64,000 bases of DNA. Origin: Roseomonas gilardii subsp. gilardii. Its GTDB lineage: Bacteria > Pseudomonadota > Alphaproteobacteria > Acetobacterales > Acetobacteraceae. A model generated the notes under the pieces. It had not been told where the DNA came from and searched no databases. It was given only the letters and a program-made list of their open reading frames with translations. The position numbers and the translations under genes are program-made. The stretch is from contig NZ_CP095554.1 of NCBI RefSeq assembly GCF_023078375.1, positions 3,402,501 to 3,466,500 of the forward strand. The letters are read 5' to 3'. Shown here piece after piece: positions 55,714-63,701 of this stretch. How positions within the stretch are numbered: position 1 is the first letter of the stretch; every line of letters starts with the position of its first letter.

Positions 55714-57665
55714 AGATCCCGGCGGTCGTCAGGAAGCACGGGGCGACGGCGTTCGGCCTCATCCTGCTCATCGTGGCGGTCTATGTCGTGCTGCGGGAGT
55801 TCCGGGACCTGAAGGTCGCGGACGTGCTCACCGCGCTGGAGGCGACCTCCGGCCACAAGCTGTGGCTGGCGCTGGGCTGGACGCTGCTCGCCTTCGCCGT
55901 GCTGACGGTCTACGACCGGCTGGGCAGCGTCTATGCGGGCAAGCCGATCTCCTACAGCCGGACGGCGCTGGCCGCCTTCTGCGCCTATACGCTGGCGCAT
56001 AATATCGGCTTCGCGGCGGTGTCGGGGGCGGCGGTGCGCTACCGCTTCTATGCCGCCTGGGGGCTGACCTCGGCGGAGATCGCGCGGGTGATCGCCTTCA
56101 CCAGCCTGACCTTCGGGCTGGGCGGCTTCGCTCTCGGCGGCATCGTGCTGATGACGCATCCCGAGGTGCTGCCCTGGGTGGGCGATGGCGAGCTGATCCC
56201 GAGCTGGGCGGCGCAGTTCGTGGCGGTGCTGATGTGGCTGATCGTCGGCGCCTATATCGTGCTGGCGCGCTTCGTGCCGCATTTCCATCTCTTCGGGCAC
56301 AAGGTGGACCTGCCGGGGTTGAAGCTGGCGGTGGCGCAGGTGCTGCTGGCCAGCGTCGATGTCGCGGTCACGGCGATGATCTTCTATGTGCTGCTGCCGG
56401 CGCCGATGCCGGGGGCGCCGCCGCTCACCTTCCTGATGTTCATGGGCATCTATGTCGCCGGCTATACCGCCGGGCTGGCGGCGAGCGTGCCGGGGGGGCT
56501 CGGCGTCTTCGACGGCTTCATGCTGCTGAGCCTGAGCCCCTGGATGCCGACGCCGGAGGCGCTGAGCGCGCTGCTGCTGTTCCGGCTCTACTACTACATC
56601 GTGCCGCTCTTCGTGGCCGGGGTGCTGTTCCTGGGCTTCGAGCTGGCGCAGCGGCGCGCCAAGGGCCTGCCGCGCATCCAGGTGGAGGCGAGGATCGCCG
56701 ACTCCCTGGAGGCGCCGGCGCTCGCCATGCTGACCGGGCTCTGCGGCCTGCTGCTGCTCTTCGTCGGGGCCCTGCCGGTGCATGCGGGCAACGAGGCGAT
56801 CGCGCGCTGGCTGGGCGAATGGGTGGCGCTGGCCAACCAGTTCGCCGCCTCGGTGGTGGGGACGCTGCTGATCGCGGTCTCCTGGGGCCTGGTGCGGCGG
56901 CTGCGGCTGGCCTGCTACGCCGGGCTGTTCCTGCTGCTGAACGGCGGCGCGATCCTGTTCGTGCGCAACGATCCCTGGCCGGTGATCGGGGCGGTGCTGC
57001 TGGTCTTCGTGCTGCTCGCCGCCATGAACCGCAGCTTCTACCGCGATGCGCGGCTGACCGGGGAACCGCTCAAGGGCAGCCGCATCCTGTCGCTGGTCGC
57101 GGGCATCGTCTGCGGCCTGGCCCTGGCGACGGTCGCCTATCGGGAGCCGGTCAGCACCTCCTCCTGGTGGGAGGTGGTGCTCTCGGCGTCCATGCCTTCG
57201 CCGCTGCGCTTCGCCGTGGGCGTTTCCGCCGCGCTGATGCTCTATGCGGTGTTCCGGCTGCTGCGCCCGGCCCGGGTGCGGCCCGCCGACTACGACATGA
57301 CGAGCCAGCAGAAGCTGCGTTCGCTCGGGGCGAGGCTGCCGCGCCAGGGGGCGCAGCAGGAGCTGGGGGCGGTCTTCGCCGAAGGCGGCAAGGCTGGCTT
57401 CGCCTTCCGCCGCTATCCCGATCTCTGGCTGGGGCTGGGCGATCCGCAGGGCGAGGAGCAGGCCCGGGTCGCGGCGATCTGGCGGTTTCGGGATCTCTGT
57501 GACGCCGCGGGCGTGGAGCCGGCCTTCGCCGATATCGGGTCCGGGCTGCAGCGCACCTATGAGGATGCGGGGCTGACCATCGTTCCCCTGCCGGATGGCC
57601 GCAGCATCGCCTGCATCGCCGACCGCGATCCGGAGCGCGTCATCGCCCTGGCCGAGACCGTCTGA
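55710..57665 (+). CDS. MprF-like membrane protein with truncated DUF2156 domain
   Basis: 651 aa from GTG 55710. About 14 hydrophobic helices form the lysylphosphatidylglycerol synthase transmembrane (flippase) region, with [15 protein letters not shown] as the UPF0104 hallmark. The last ~130 residues (from [20 protein letters not shown]) begin the DUF2156 aminoacyl-transferase fold but stop where the second GNAT-like half should start; full MprF is about 850 aa. Coupling to lysK suggests it uses or senses Lys-tRNA supply. With the catalytic half missing, lipid flipping or another role is more likely than lysyl transfer. Confidence 0.85.
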   Translation: MKIPAVVRKHGATAFGLILLIVAVYVVLREFRDLKVADVLTALEATSGHKLWLALGWTLLAFAVLTVYDRLGSVYAGKPISYSRTALAAFCAYTLAHNIGFAAVSGAAVRYRFYAAWGLTSAEIARVIAFTSLTFGLGGFALGGIVLMTHPEVLPWVGDGELIPSWAAQFVAVLMWLIVGAYIVLARFVPHFHLFGHKVDLPGLKLAVAQVLLASVDVAVTAMIFYVLLPAPMPGAPPLTFLMFMGIYVAGYTAGLAASVPGGLGVFDGFMLLSLSPWMPTPEALSALLLFRLYYYIVPLFVAGVLFLGFELAQRRAKGLPRIQVEARIADSLEAPALAMLTGLCGLLLLFVGALPVHAGNEAIARWLGEWVALANQFAASVVGTLLIAVSWGLVRRLRLACYAGLFLLLNGGAILFVRNDPWPVIGAVLLVFVLLAAMNRSFYRDARLTGEPLKGSRILSLVAGIVCGLALATVAYREPVSTSSWWEVVLSASMPSPLRFAVGVSAALMLYAVFRLLRPARVRPADYDMTSQQKLRSLGARLPRQGAQQELGAVFAEGGKAGFAFRRYPDLWLGLGDPQGEEQARVAAIWRFRDLCDAAGVEPAFADIGSGLQRTYEDAGLTIVPLPDGRSIACIADRDPERVIALAETV

Positions 57666-57725
57666 CCCGGTCCGGAAGGCCGCCGCATCCGGCGATGCGT
57701 GGCGTGGGAGGCCGGGCCGGCCTTC

Positions 57726-58373
57726 CTACTGGCTGGCCCAGACGATGCGGTGCATCCAGGTGATCTCGGCCAGGTCGAAGCTGTAGTTGGGATGCGCCGG
57801 GTTCAGGCTGGCCAGTTCGACCTTCCGGGCGGATTGTCGCAGCAGTTCCTTGGCCATGACCTCCCCTCCCCGGGTGCGGACCACCACGCGGTCGCCCCGC
57901 CGGATCGGAGCGGCGGGCGAGACGATGATGGTGTCGCCGTCGCGGAACACCGGCTCCATGGAATCGCCCGAGATCTCCAGCGCATAGGCGTTAGGGTCGG
58001 GGATTTCCGGCACGCTGATCTCGTCCCATCCAGCGCCGGAGGGGAAGCCGCCATCGTCGAAGTAGCCGGCGCTGCCGGCCTGGGCGAGGCCGATCAGCGG
58101 GATGCGCCGCACCGGCCGCACGGCGGCGGCGCGGAAGTTCATCGGCGTGCCGGTCACCAGGCTGGCGAAGGCATCCAGGCTGGTGCCGGTGGCGTCCAGC
58201 ACCTTGGCGACGCTTTCCGTCGATGGCCATCGTGCGCGGCCATCCGGCCCGGTGCGTTTGGAGGGGTTGAAGGCGGTGGGGTCGAGCCCCGCCTTGCGCG
58301 CCAGACCCGAGGCCGACAGGCCGTTCTCGGCTGCCAGCGCATCGATGGCGCGCCAGATGTCGTAGTGCTGCAT
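57726..58373 (-). CDS. Phage-type repressor, S24 peptidase family
   Basis: 215 aa. Residues 1-70 form a helix-turn-helix (GLSASGLARKAGLDPTAFNPSK). The C-terminal LexA-like domain has the scissile Ala-Gly at 99-100 (LAQAG), the catalytic Ser138 in GDSMEPVF and Lys175 in VMAKELL, so RecA-assisted self-cleavage is expected. It faces the divergent phage gene across a 125-nt promoter region, the classic cI-like layout. Some such proteins in alphaproteobacteria are chromosomal regulators, which cannot be excluded. Confidence 0.9.
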   Translation of the reverse strand: MQHYDIWRAIDALAAENGLSASGLARKAGLDPTAFNPSKRTGPDGRARWPSTESVAKVLDATGTSLDAFASLVTGTPMNFRAAAVRPVRRIPLIGLAQAGSAGYFDDGGFPSGAGWDEISVPEIPDPNAYALEISGDSMEPVFRDGDTIIVSPAAPIRRGDRVVVRTRGGEVMAKELLRQSARKVELASLNPAHPNYSFDLAEITWMHRIVWASQ

Positions 58374-58379
58374 GAGGCA

Positions 58380-58408
58380 ATTATCCTAGGCAGAGATTCT
58401 GCTGGCAA
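58380..58408 (-). promoter_or_regulatory. Repressor promoter predicting a leaderless transcript
   Basis: On the minus strand TTGCCA (58408-58403), 17-nt spacer, GATAAT (58385-58380). Transcription would start about 7 nt further on, at the A of the repressor ATG (58373). Confidence 0.55.
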
Positions 58409-58431
58409 TAGGAAATATCTCTTAACTGAAC

Positions 58432-58460
58432 GTTGACGCTTCCCGTTTGGAGGGTAATAT
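58432..58460 (+). promoter_or_regulatory. Promoter of the first rightward phage gene
   Basis: GTTGAC (58432-58437), 17-nt spacer, TAATAT (58455-58460), with the start codon at 58499. It lies in an AT-rich stretch back to back with the repressor promoter, so the repressor probably binds between them. Confidence 0.6.
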
Positions 58461-58498
58461 TCACATTTAGTTCAACCATAAGGCGAGGACAGCCCCCG

Positions 58499-58939
58499 AT
58501 GACCAACGCCGCTTCCGACAACCGCTTCCCGCCCAGGCGCCTGTCGCTTCCGAAGACAGAGCCCTTCCGCCATGCCGAGGAGGCGTGGTTCTGGACCATG
58601 TCGGCCCTGATCGCCCGCCGCGACGGCGCGCGCATCGTGGCCGGGCGCGGCCTGGTGCAGCGCCCCTGCGAGCCGGACGATGTGGTGAAGTGCCTGGACA
58701 GGCTCTATCGCCAGCGCCGGATCGACCTGACGCATGCGCGGATCCTCCGGATCTGGGGGGAGCGGGGACAGGCGCCGGACCCACGCTCCGCCCGCGAGAA
58801 GCACGATCATCGCCTGTGGCGCGAAGCACTGGAGCGGCTGGAATGGCCGCTGCGGATCAAGGGCATCGTAGCCGGCGAGGCCGGGGCCCTGGGGAGTGGT
58901 GCGGAGGTGGTGCACCTGGACGGGCTTTCCCGGCCCTGA
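58499..58939 (+). CDS. Hypothetical phage-associated protein
   Basis: 146 aa, basic, probably DNA-associated. RIDLTHARILRIWGERGQAPDPRS and WREALERLEWPLRIKGIV are recognisable as a small protein repeatedly seen next to T7-like head genes in Acetobacteraceae, but it has no assigned function. ATG 58499 with AAGGCGAGG upstream. First gene transcribed away from the repressor. Confidence 0.75.
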   Translation: MTNAASDNRFPPRRLSLPKTEPFRHAEEAWFWTMSALIARRDGARIVAGRGLVQRPCEPDDVVKCLDRLYRQRRIDLTHARILRIWGERGQAPDPRSAREKHDHRLWREALERLEWPLRIKGIVAGEAGALGSGAEVVHLDGLSRP

Positions 58940-59426
58940 CCCGCATGCGGACCGGAACCGCCTGCACCACCTTACGGCAACCCCCGGGAGAGGTCCCGGG
59001 GCTGCGCCACGGCGGCTCTCGCATCGGCGCGCTGGCGGGGAACAGGAGCTCTGGCTGGGCTTCGGTGGCCGTGCGGACCAAGCCTGGCTTCGTCTGCTGC
59101 GGCCGGGCTTCCGGCACTGCTTCGCGGCGTTGCGCGATGGTGGCGGGTGGACGGTGATCGATCCCTTGTCGGGCCGGCTGCTGGTGACGAGGCTGGAGGT
59201 AGGCACGGATTTCGACCTGCCGGGTTTCTGGCGGCGCGCTGGCTGCCGTGTCCTGGGTCCCTTCGCCCCCTCCGATCCGGCTCCCGGCCTGCCATGGCTT
59301 TCGCCTCTCTCCTGCGTCTCGTTGTGCCGGGCCCTGTTGGGGCCACACGCGCCATTCGCGCTGACCCCTTATAAACTCTACCTAAGATTGCAGAAAAATT
59401 TTCTTGTTATGGGAAAATATTCTTGA
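58896..59426 (+). CDS. Hypothetical phage-associated protein with AT-rich 3' end
   Basis: Up to 176 aa from GTG 58896, overlapping the previous gene by 44 nt. Only the part from about residue 48 (GGEQELWLGFGGRADQAWLR, then LLRPGFRHCFAALRDGGGW) looks conserved; it resembles small proteins next to phage connector genes. No ATG, GTG or TTG lies closer to that point, so the start is uncertain. The last 20 codons (TPYKLYLRLQKNFLVMGKYS) are strikingly AT-rich and unlike the rest. Confidence 0.65.
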   Translation: MVRRWCTWTGFPGPDPHADRNRLHHLTATPGRGPGAAPRRLSHRRAGGEQELWLGFGGRADQAWLRLLRPGFRHCFAALRDGGGWTVIDPLSGRLLVTRLEVGTDFDLPGFWRRAGCRVLGPFAPSDPAPGLPWLSPLSCVSLCRALLGPHAPFALTPYKLYLRLQKNFLVMGKYS

Positions 59427-59450
59427 CTTCTAAGGCTAAGTGCATGTAAA
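59422..59450 (+). promoter_or_regulatory. Candidate promoter of the phage head operon
   Basis: CTTGAC (59422-59427), 17-nt spacer, TGTAAA (59445-59450). It overlaps the stop of the preceding gene and lies about 60 nt upstream of a strong terminator. Confidence 0.5.
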
Positions 59451-59507
59451 CATCGCGTCATCAACGGGCGATTTGCGTCCGAAGGAATTTCTTCCCTAGC
59501 CTGGTTT

Positions 59508-59541
59508 AAAGGCCCGCGCCGGACTCCCGGCGCGGGCCTTT
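59508..59541 (+). terminator. Strong intrinsic terminator with 15-bp perfect stem
   Basis: AAAGGCCCGCGCCGG-ACTC-CCGGCGCGGGCCTTT, 15-bp perfect stem and 4-nt loop, A/T-flanked so that it could act in both directions. It lies after the AT-rich gene end and the candidate promoter, and 37 nt before the first head gene. Confidence 0.85.
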
Positions 59542-59577
59542 CGCTTTGGCGGGATCTTCTCAGGAGAGTGCGAACAG

Positions 59578-59808
59578 ATGGGTGGCCTCTTCAGCGTGCC
59601 GAAGCCGGTGGTCGTCACCACCCCCGCCCTCCCCCAGCAGGCCATGGCCGATTCCTCGGCAGCGGTCGCCGGTGCCAGCGCCGTCCAGGCGCGGCAGGAC
59701 GATGCCGAACGGCACCGGCGCGGGCTGGCGGGCACTATCGCCACCTCGGAGCGGGGCGTCCTGTCGCCCCTGCCGGTGGCGGCGCGCAAGACGCTGCTGG
59801 GGGAGTGA
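59578..59808 (+). CDS. Small phage protein upstream of the connector
   Basis: 76 aa: a Pro/Val-rich start (GGLFSVPKPVVVTTPALPQQ), an Ala/Gln-rich helix, and TIATSERGVLSPLP. Podophages often encode such a small virion or scaffold-associated protein just before the connector; T7 gp7.3 is a positional analogue only. ATG 59578; ends 4 nt before the next ATG. Confidence 0.7.
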   Translation: MGGLFSVPKPVVVTTPALPQQAMADSSAAVAGASAVQARQDDAERHRRGLAGTIATSERGVLSPLPVAARKTLLGE

Positions 59809-59812
59809 AGGG

Positions 59813-61309
59813 ATGAAGCCCGAGGATATCCTCCAGCGCCATGCCCGTGCCCTGGAGGCCCGGCGCCCCTGGGAAGGGGTCTGGCGCGAATGCTACGAGC
59901 ATGTTCTGGCGACGGTGCCGGGCACGGGCGGCCCCACCCTGTTCGACGGCACCGCGGCGGATGCGGCGGAGCAGTTGGCGGCCTCCCTCCTGGCCGAGCT
60001 GACGCCACCCTGGTCGCGCTGGTTCGGCCTGACGCCGGGCCGGGCGCTGGCCGGGCAGGATGGCCCCGCGGCCGAGGCCCAGGCCGCCACGGAGGCGCTG
60101 GAACAGGCCGCCGACACGCTGCAGGGGCATCTGGACCGCTCCTCCTTCGCGCTGGAGATGCACCAGGCCTTCCTTGACCTGGTGGTGGCGGGGACGGGCG
60201 TGCTGCTGGTGGAGGAGGCCGCGCCCGGCGAGGCCTCGGCGCTGCGCTTCCAGGCGGTGCCGCTGCGCGAATGCGTGCTGGAGGAAGGCCCTTCCGGCCG
60301 GCTGGAGACGGTCTATCGCGCCGCGCGGCTGGACCGGACCGCGATCGCCGCGCGCTGGCCGGGCGCGGGCCTGCCACCCGCCGATGCCGCGGAAACGGAT
60401 GGCAGGCTGCTGGTGGTCGAGGCGGTCTGGCCGGACGGGCCGGGCCATGCCTATGCCGCGGTGCTGGACGGCGTGGACGGGCAGGCGCGGATGCTGGCGA
60501 GCGGCCGTTTCGCCCGCAGCCCCTTCATCGCCTTCCGCTGGATGAAGGCGCCGGGCGAGAGCTATGGCCGTGGGCCGGTGATGCGGGCGCTGCCGGATAT
60601 CCGCACCGCCAACAAGGTGGTGGAACTGGTGCTGAAGAACGCCTCCATCGCCGCCACCGGCATCTGGCAGGCGGATGATGACGGGGTGCTGAACCCGGCG
60701 ACGGTGCGCCTCGTGCCGGGGGCGATCATCCCCAAGGCGCCCGGCTCCTCCGGTCTGACGCCGCTGGCGGCGCCGGGAAATTTCGACGTGTCGCAGCTCG
60801 TGCTCTCGGACATGCGGGGGCGCATCCGCTCGGCCCTGCTCGCGGACCGGCTGGGGCCGCCGCAGGAGGCGCGGATGACGGCCACGGAGGTGCTGGAACG
60901 CTCGGCTCAGGCGGCGCGGCTGCTGGGTGCCACCTATGGGCGCCTGCAGGCGGAACTGCTGACGCCGCTGATCGCCCGCTGCCTGTCCATCCTGCGGCGG
61001 CGTGGCGAGGTGCCGCCGATCCTGCTGGACGGGCATGAGGCGAGCCTGAGCTACCAGTCCCCGCTGGCACGGCTGCAGGGCCGTTCGGATGCGGCGAACA
61101 TGCTGCTCTTCCTGCAGGCCGTCGCGGCGCTGGGGCCGGAGGCAACGGCCCAGGTGGACCGTGCCGCCGCCACCCGGCACCTGGCGAAGATCCTCGCCGC
61201 GCCGGCCGGGATCCTGAACGCCGTGCCCGCCACGCCGCAACCGTCATCGCAGCCGGGTTCCAGCCCGGCTGCCGTCCTCGGCCCCGTCAGGGCCGCCATC
61301 GAGGAGTGA
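59813..61309 (+). CDS. T7-like head-to-tail connector (portal) protein
   Basis: 498-aa portal of the podovirus head-tail connector family. ARALEARRPWEGVWRECYEHVL matches the N-terminal helix pattern; LFDGTAADAAEQLAASLLAELTPP, WMKAPGESYGRGPVMRALPDI and ATEVLERSAQAARLLGATYGRL are further blocks. It forms the ring through which DNA passes and the scaffold assembles. ATG 59813 with AAGGG upstream. The next gene overlaps by 4 nt. Confidence 0.88.
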   Translation: MKPEDILQRHARALEARRPWEGVWRECYEHVLATVPGTGGPTLFDGTAADAAEQLAASLLAELTPPWSRWFGLTPGRALAGQDGPAAEAQAATEALEQAADTLQGHLDRSSFALEMHQAFLDLVVAGTGVLLVEEAAPGEASALRFQAVPLRECVLEEGPSGRLETVYRAARLDRTAIAARWPGAGLPPADAAETDGRLLVVEAVWPDGPGHAYAAVLDGVDGQARMLASGRFARSPFIAFRWMKAPGESYGRGPVMRALPDIRTANKVVELVLKNASIAATGIWQADDDGVLNPATVRLVPGAIIPKAPGSSGLTPLAAPGNFDVSQLVLSDMRGRIRSALLADRLGPPQEARMTATEVLERSAQAARLLGATYGRLQAELLTPLIARCLSILRRRGEVPPILLDGHEASLSYQSPLARLQGRSDAANMLLFLQAVAALGPEATAQVDRAAATRHLAKILAAPAGILNAVPATPQPSSQPGSSPAAVLGPVRAAIEE

Positions 61310-62082
61310 TCACACGCATGTCCGAGAGCCTGTTGGATGCGGCCCTGGCACCGGCCGGGAAGGCCGACACACCGGATGCGGCCACGGTTCCCGAAAGTGC
61401 CACGCGGCCGCCCGAGGTGCCCGAGAAGTTCTGGGATGCGGAGGCCGGCCGGGTCCGGCTGGACAGCCTGCTGAAATCCTATCGCGAGCTGGAGCGGAAG
61501 CTGTCGCAGCGCCTGGCGCGCCCGGGGGCCGAGGCGCCGGAGGACGAGCACCGGCGCTTCGCCCGGCTGCTGGGCGCACCGGAGGAGCCGGATGGCTACC
61601 GGATCGCCGAGCGGCACGCGCTGTGCTGCTCCGATCCGGAGGTGAACACGCGGCTGCACGCGGCGGGCTTCACGCAGGATCAGGCGCAGCTCGTCTATGA
61701 CCTGGCGGCGGAGAAGCTGCTGCCGGTGATCGCGGAGGCCGCGGCGCAATACGAGGCGCAGCGCCAGCTCGACCGGCTGCGCGAGGAGTTCGGCGGCGAG
61801 GAGCGTTTCGCGCAACTGTCGCGCCAGATCTCCGCCTGGGGCCGCGCGAACCTGCCACCCGAGGTCTTCGCCGCCCTGTCCACCACCGCCGAGGGGGTGA
61901 AGGCGCTGCACGCCATGATGCGGAAGGGAGAGCCGGCCATGGCGCGTTCCGCCGAGGAGCCGTCGGGCATGGACGAGGCGGGGCTGCGCCGGATGATGCG
62001 CGATCCACGCTACTGGCGCTCCCGCGAGCCGGAGTTCGTGCGCCGCGTCACCGAGGGTTTCCGCCGCCTCACGGGCGGTTGA
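61306..62082 (+). CDS. Capsid assembly scaffolding protein
   Basis: 258 aa from GTG 61306 (overlapping the connector stop) or ATG 61318. An acidic, Ala/Pro/Glu-rich N-terminal half with PEVPEKFWDAEAGRVRLDSLL, the start motif seen in T7-like scaffolds, then a helical, charged C-terminal half ending in basic residues that would bind the coat protein. It guides procapsid assembly and is released before DNA packing. Confidence 0.82.
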   Translation: MITRMSESLLDAALAPAGKADTPDAATVPESATRPPEVPEKFWDAEAGRVRLDSLLKSYRELERKLSQRLARPGAEAPEDEHRRFARLLGAPEEPDGYRIAERHALCCSDPEVNTRLHAAGFTQDQAQLVYDLAAEKLLPVIAEAAAQYEAQRQLDRLREEFGGEERFAQLSRQISAWGRANLPPEVFAALSTTAEGVKALHAMMRKGEPAMARSAEEPSGMDEAGLRRMMRDPRYWRSREPEFVRRVTEGFRRLTGG

Positions 62083-62488
62083 TGCAGAGAAATGCTGACA
62101 AGAGGCCAACCGGCGTGATGGAGTCGCGTTAGCCGGTTGACCCACTGCGGCGAGGCCGATCCCGGTCCTTCCTCTACTTCCCCCTCGGGAAGGCCGGAAA
62201 CCTCGCTGCGCCGGAACCATCCCTTCCCCCCAACGGGATGGCCCGGCACCACAGGGGCGGGTGACGCCACTATCCCCCTCGGCGCCGCCCGCCCCTGTCC
62301 TCTTTCCAGCGCTTCCTCTTTCCAGCCCTTTCCGGCAGGCCCAACCCGGCCCGCACCGTGCTCCGGCGATCTTCGCGGGCCCGGAGCGGCGGCGGGCGCC
62401 TGCCGTCTGTGCCGCAGGACCCGGCCCCCAGCAGGGGGGAACCGGGCTTTCGGCGTTTCCTTCCAACCTTCCCCAATGGAGAAGATGC
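62083..62488. other. Long gap between scaffold and capsid genes
   Basis: 406 nt, unusual inside a compact phage operon. It holds an 8-bp dyad CAACCGGC/GCCGGTTG (62107-62114 and 62132-62139), a 13-nt direct repeat TCCTCTTTCCAGC at 62298 and 62314, and C/T-rich tracts. No coding sequence stands out. It may hold a promoter, terminator or RNA element that raises capsid expression. Confidence 0.55.
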
Positions 62489-63319
62489 GTGGGTCAGATC
62501 GACGCCGCTTTCGTGAAGCAGTTCGAGGCCGAGGTGCACGAGGCCTACCAGCGCCAGGGCAGCAAGCTGCGCCCGACCGTGCGCTCCAAGACAGGGGTGC
62601 GCGGCGCCTCCACGGTCTTCCCACGGGTCGGCAAGGGCACGGCCGCGGCCAAATCCCGTGCTGGTCAGGTGCCGCTGATGAACCTCGACCACGCCACGGT
62701 CGAATGCTTCCTGCAGGACTACTATGCCGGCGAGTGGATCGACCGGCTGGACGAGGTCAAGCTCTCCTTTGACGAGCAGACGGTGGTGGCGCATGCCGGC
62801 GCCTATGCGCTCGGCCGCAAGACCGACGAGCTGATCATCGCCGCCCTGGACACCGCGACGCAGACCGCCTCCGGCACCGGGACGGGCCTGACCGATGCGG
62901 ATGGGCTGACCCGCGCCAAGGTGCTGCGGGCCTTCGAGATGCTGGGCGCGGCGGATGTCCCCGATGACGGCCAGCGCTATGCCGTGGTCGGCTGGAAGCA
63001 GTGGTCGCAACTGCTGCAGATCGAGGAGTTCGCCAACTCCAACTACATCGGCGATGCCGATCTGCCCTGGAAGGGGACCCAGGCGAAGAAGTGGCTGGGC
63101 GCGACCTGGCTGCCGCATTCCGGGCTGACGCTGGATGGGGCGGTGCGCAACTGCTTCTTCTATCACCGCACCTCGGTCGGCCATGCGGTGGCGCAGGAGG
63201 TCACCACCGACATCACCTGGCACGGCGACCGCGCGGCGCATTTCGTCAACAACATGATGAGCCAGGGCGCCGTGCTGATCGACCCGACCGGCGTGGTGCG
63301 GATGCGCGCGGCGGAGTGA
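62489..63319 (+). CDS. Major capsid protein
   Basis: 276 aa from GTG 62489 (AATGGAGAAG upstream). VGQIDAAFVKQFEAEVHEAYQRQG is the N-arm; TVVAHAGAYALGRKTDELIIAALD, the E-loop and spine region, and VVGWKQWSQLLQIEEFANSNYIGDADLPW are typical of capsid proteins in T7-like prophages. An HK97-type fold is expected. The frame runs upstream to 62261, but that stretch is Pro/Arg shadow sequence. Position after connector and scaffold supports the call. Confidence 0.88.
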   Translation: MGQIDAAFVKQFEAEVHEAYQRQGSKLRPTVRSKTGVRGASTVFPRVGKGTAAAKSRAGQVPLMNLDHATVECFLQDYYAGEWIDRLDEVKLSFDEQTVVAHAGAYALGRKTDELIIAALDTATQTASGTGTGLTDADGLTRAKVLRAFEMLGAADVPDDGQRYAVVGWKQWSQLLQIEEFANSNYIGDADLPWKGTQAKKWLGATWLPHSGLTLDGAVRNCFFYHRTSVGHAVAQEVTTDITWHGDRAAHFVNNMMSQGAVLIDPTGVVRMRAAE

Positions 63320-63701
63320 GGGCCGCAGCCCCGGCCGGCCGCCCCGCCGGGGGATGCCTTTCCGGCACGGTCCTTCGCGAAGGGGACCGTCCGGGCGGGC
63401 ATGGCCGGTCCGGGATGCGGCACGGGGCGGGCTGGCGGCCATCGCCGGGCCTGGCAAGGCTGTCTTCCCAGGCCCCTTTCCACGGCGGGGCCGCCCCGCA
63501 TCGGCACCGGGAGTGGCGGTTCGCGCCCTTCCGGGCCGATGGTCCGCGAGGACCCGGAGACCAGCCTGGGGTTGCGCCGCGATTCCTCACGGATCGGCGA
63601 TTCGTGATGAAATGGAAACGGGAATGTTCCGCCGATCAAGCCCCGGAGGGGCTCCGTCCGGCCCATCCCACCCTATCCTCTCCTTCTCAGGAATTCCTTC
63701 G
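63320..63701. other. Gap between capsid and tail-tube genes
   Basis: 382 nt with no convincing gene. It contains CGGTCC...GGACCG around the palindrome TTCGCGAA (about 63370-63391), usable as a capsid-gene terminator, and AGCCCC-GGA-GGGGCT near 63643-63657. A T7-like late terminator after the capsid gene would be expected here. Confidence 0.5.
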
